Shown here in pieces: positions 29,132 through 29,704 of a stretch of DNA of 29,704 nucleotides (position 1 is the stretch's first letter; every line of letters begins with the position of its first letter). A program made the translations under genes and the position numbers. The notes below the pieces were generated by a model. The model saw only the letters and a program-made list of their open reading frames with translations. It ran no database searches and was not told the DNA's origin. The DNA comes from Flavobacteriales bacterium UBA5422 (GTDB lineage Bacteria > Bacteroidota > Bacteroidia > Flavobacteriales_D > Crocinitomicaceae): assembly GCA_002409405.1 (NCBI GenBank), contig DHNG01000004.1, positions 25,436-55,139 of the forward strand, read 5' to 3'.

Positions 29132-29704
29132 TTACCTGGAAAGAAGTAATTCCTGTTCTTCTGAAATGGCAAGAATTCCTCCCTTCAGATTGTATAAATT
29201 CGTATAGCCGAACGCGTTTTCCAGTTCCCGGATCGCTGTTGCGCTTCGTTTTCCCGAACGGCAATGGATCACTACTTTTTTATCGCTATGAATCTCATTG
29301 ACACGTTGCTGAACAGTTGCCAGCGGAATCAACAATGCACCGATGTTTCGCTCTTCGTATTCATTCGGTTCCCGTACATCAATCACCTGGATATCTTCAA
29401 GGTTGGTAATCCACGCTGAAAATTCGTCTACCGAAATTTCTTTGATTGATTTTTCGACAGCAGGAACACCACAGAATTGTTCATAATCGATGAGTTCCGA
29501 AATAGCAGGGGTATTCGGATTTTTAGCAATTTTCAACGTTCGTGTTTCAAATGAAAGTGCATCGAATACAAAGAAACGCCCTGAAAGCGGTTCACCGACT
29601 CCGGTGATCACTTTGATCACTTCATTTGCCTGCAATGTCCCGATAATTCCCGGTAATACACCAAGTACACCACCTTCTGCACAATTGGGGATCAATCCCG
29701 GATC
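29132..29704 (-). CDS. MoeB/ThiF-type adenylyltransferase-rhodanese fusion (partial)
   Basis: The 191 C-terminal residues are visible; the gene continues past the window end. The first part ('NCAEGGVLGVLPGIIGTLQA' to about residue 80) is the end of a MoeB/ThiF E1-like domain, which adenylates the C-terminus of a sulfur-carrier protein. The last 110 or so residues form a rhodanese domain with 'IQVIDVREPNEYEERNIGA' and the active-site loop 'HCRSGKRS' (cysteine present). Such fusions activate and then sulfurate ThiS/MoaD-like carriers for thiamine or molybdopterin synthesis. The carrier it serves here cannot be told from the fragment. An internal TTG at 29695 is not the true start. Confidence 0.9.
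   Translation of the reverse strand, partial: DPGLIPNCAEGGVLGVLPGIIGTLQANEVIKVITGVGEPLSGRFFVFDALSFETRTLKIAKNPNTPAISELIDYEQFCGVPAVEKSIKEISVDEFSAWITNLEDIQVIDVREPNEYEERNIGALLIPLATVQQRVNEIHSDKKVVIHCRSGKRSATAIRELENAFGYTNLYNLKGGILAISEEQELLLSR

Noticed and set aside
1..29704. CRISPR array, insertion sequence, prophage or integron
   Set aside because: No regularly spaced repeats, transposase, integrase or phage structural genes are seen. The only sizable repeats are the paralogous genes themselves.

Overview
This window looks like chromosomal DNA of a Bacteroidota bacterium, most likely a flavobacterium-type organism. A Fluviicola/Crocinitomicaceae-like genome is my guess and is not proven. The reasons are: two secreted proteins with C-terminal type IX secretion (T9SS type A) sorting domains; no consistent Shine-Dalgarno sequences; promoters of the Bacteroidota form TTTG-N(17-23)-TAnnTTYG; a bacillithiol synthesis gene (bshC); a Bacteroidota-style RRM RNA-binding protein with an acidic tail; and moderately AT-rich sequence. 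I see no CRISPR array, insertion sequence, prophage gene or rRNA. No stretch longer than 300 bases lacks a gene.

Layout. 0.05-0.8 kb: a T9SS-sorted secreted protein (minus). 0.96-2.9 kb: a NatA/NatB-type ABC exporter pair. 3.05-4.0 kb: D-Ala-D-Ala ligase. 4.2-5.8 kb: an M23 peptidase. 5.9-6.5 kb: a small membrane protein. 6.5-10.2 kb, minus strand: an unknown conserved protein, an RRM protein, MscL, RecR and OxyR. OxyR is divergent from a Dps ferritin (10.25-10.7 kb). 10.8-12.2 kb: small envelope proteins (a degenerate Rieske-like lipoprotein, a lysine-rich lipoprotein and a probable outer-membrane protein). 12.2-13.5 kb: a secreted GH5 glycoside hydrolase. 13.5-14.0 kb: a Cys-rich, single-TM, Lys-tailed protein.

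14.07-20.33 kb is the most unusual part. It is a tightly packed five-gene operon: a short, divergent HSP90-family ATPase followed by four tandem paralogues of about 375 aa. The junctions overlap by 1-4 bp or are 2 bp apart. The paralogues look helical and TPR-like, and all carry an invariant CxxC-x31-CH signature. I know of no named system with this composition. A dedicated bacterial Hsp90 with TPR-like partner proteins is the natural hypothesis, but its biological role (proteostasis, stress, defence) cannot be read from the sequence.

20.4-21.5 kb: biotin synthase (minus), divergent from bshC (21.8-23.4 kb). 23.4-23.6 kb: a decayed coding remnant next to a strong terminator. 23.6-25.3 kb: a TRIC-type cation channel, a GNAT acetyltransferase and a small two-TM protein. 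25.3-28.3 kb, minus strand: a DUF4395-metN-metI-metQ methionine-uptake operon. 28.4-29.7 kb, minus strand: a 1-Cys peroxiredoxin, tRNA-Cys(GCA), and the C-terminal part of a MoeB/ThiF-rhodanese protein that runs off the window.

Two themes recur. One is oxidative and thiol stress (OxyR, Dps, peroxiredoxin, BshC). The other is sulfur handling (MetNIQ, DUF4395, rhodanese, tRNA-Cys, BioB). The promoter boxes are consistent enough across the window to define a consensus, and several lie so close to the start codon that the mRNAs should be leaderless or nearly so.
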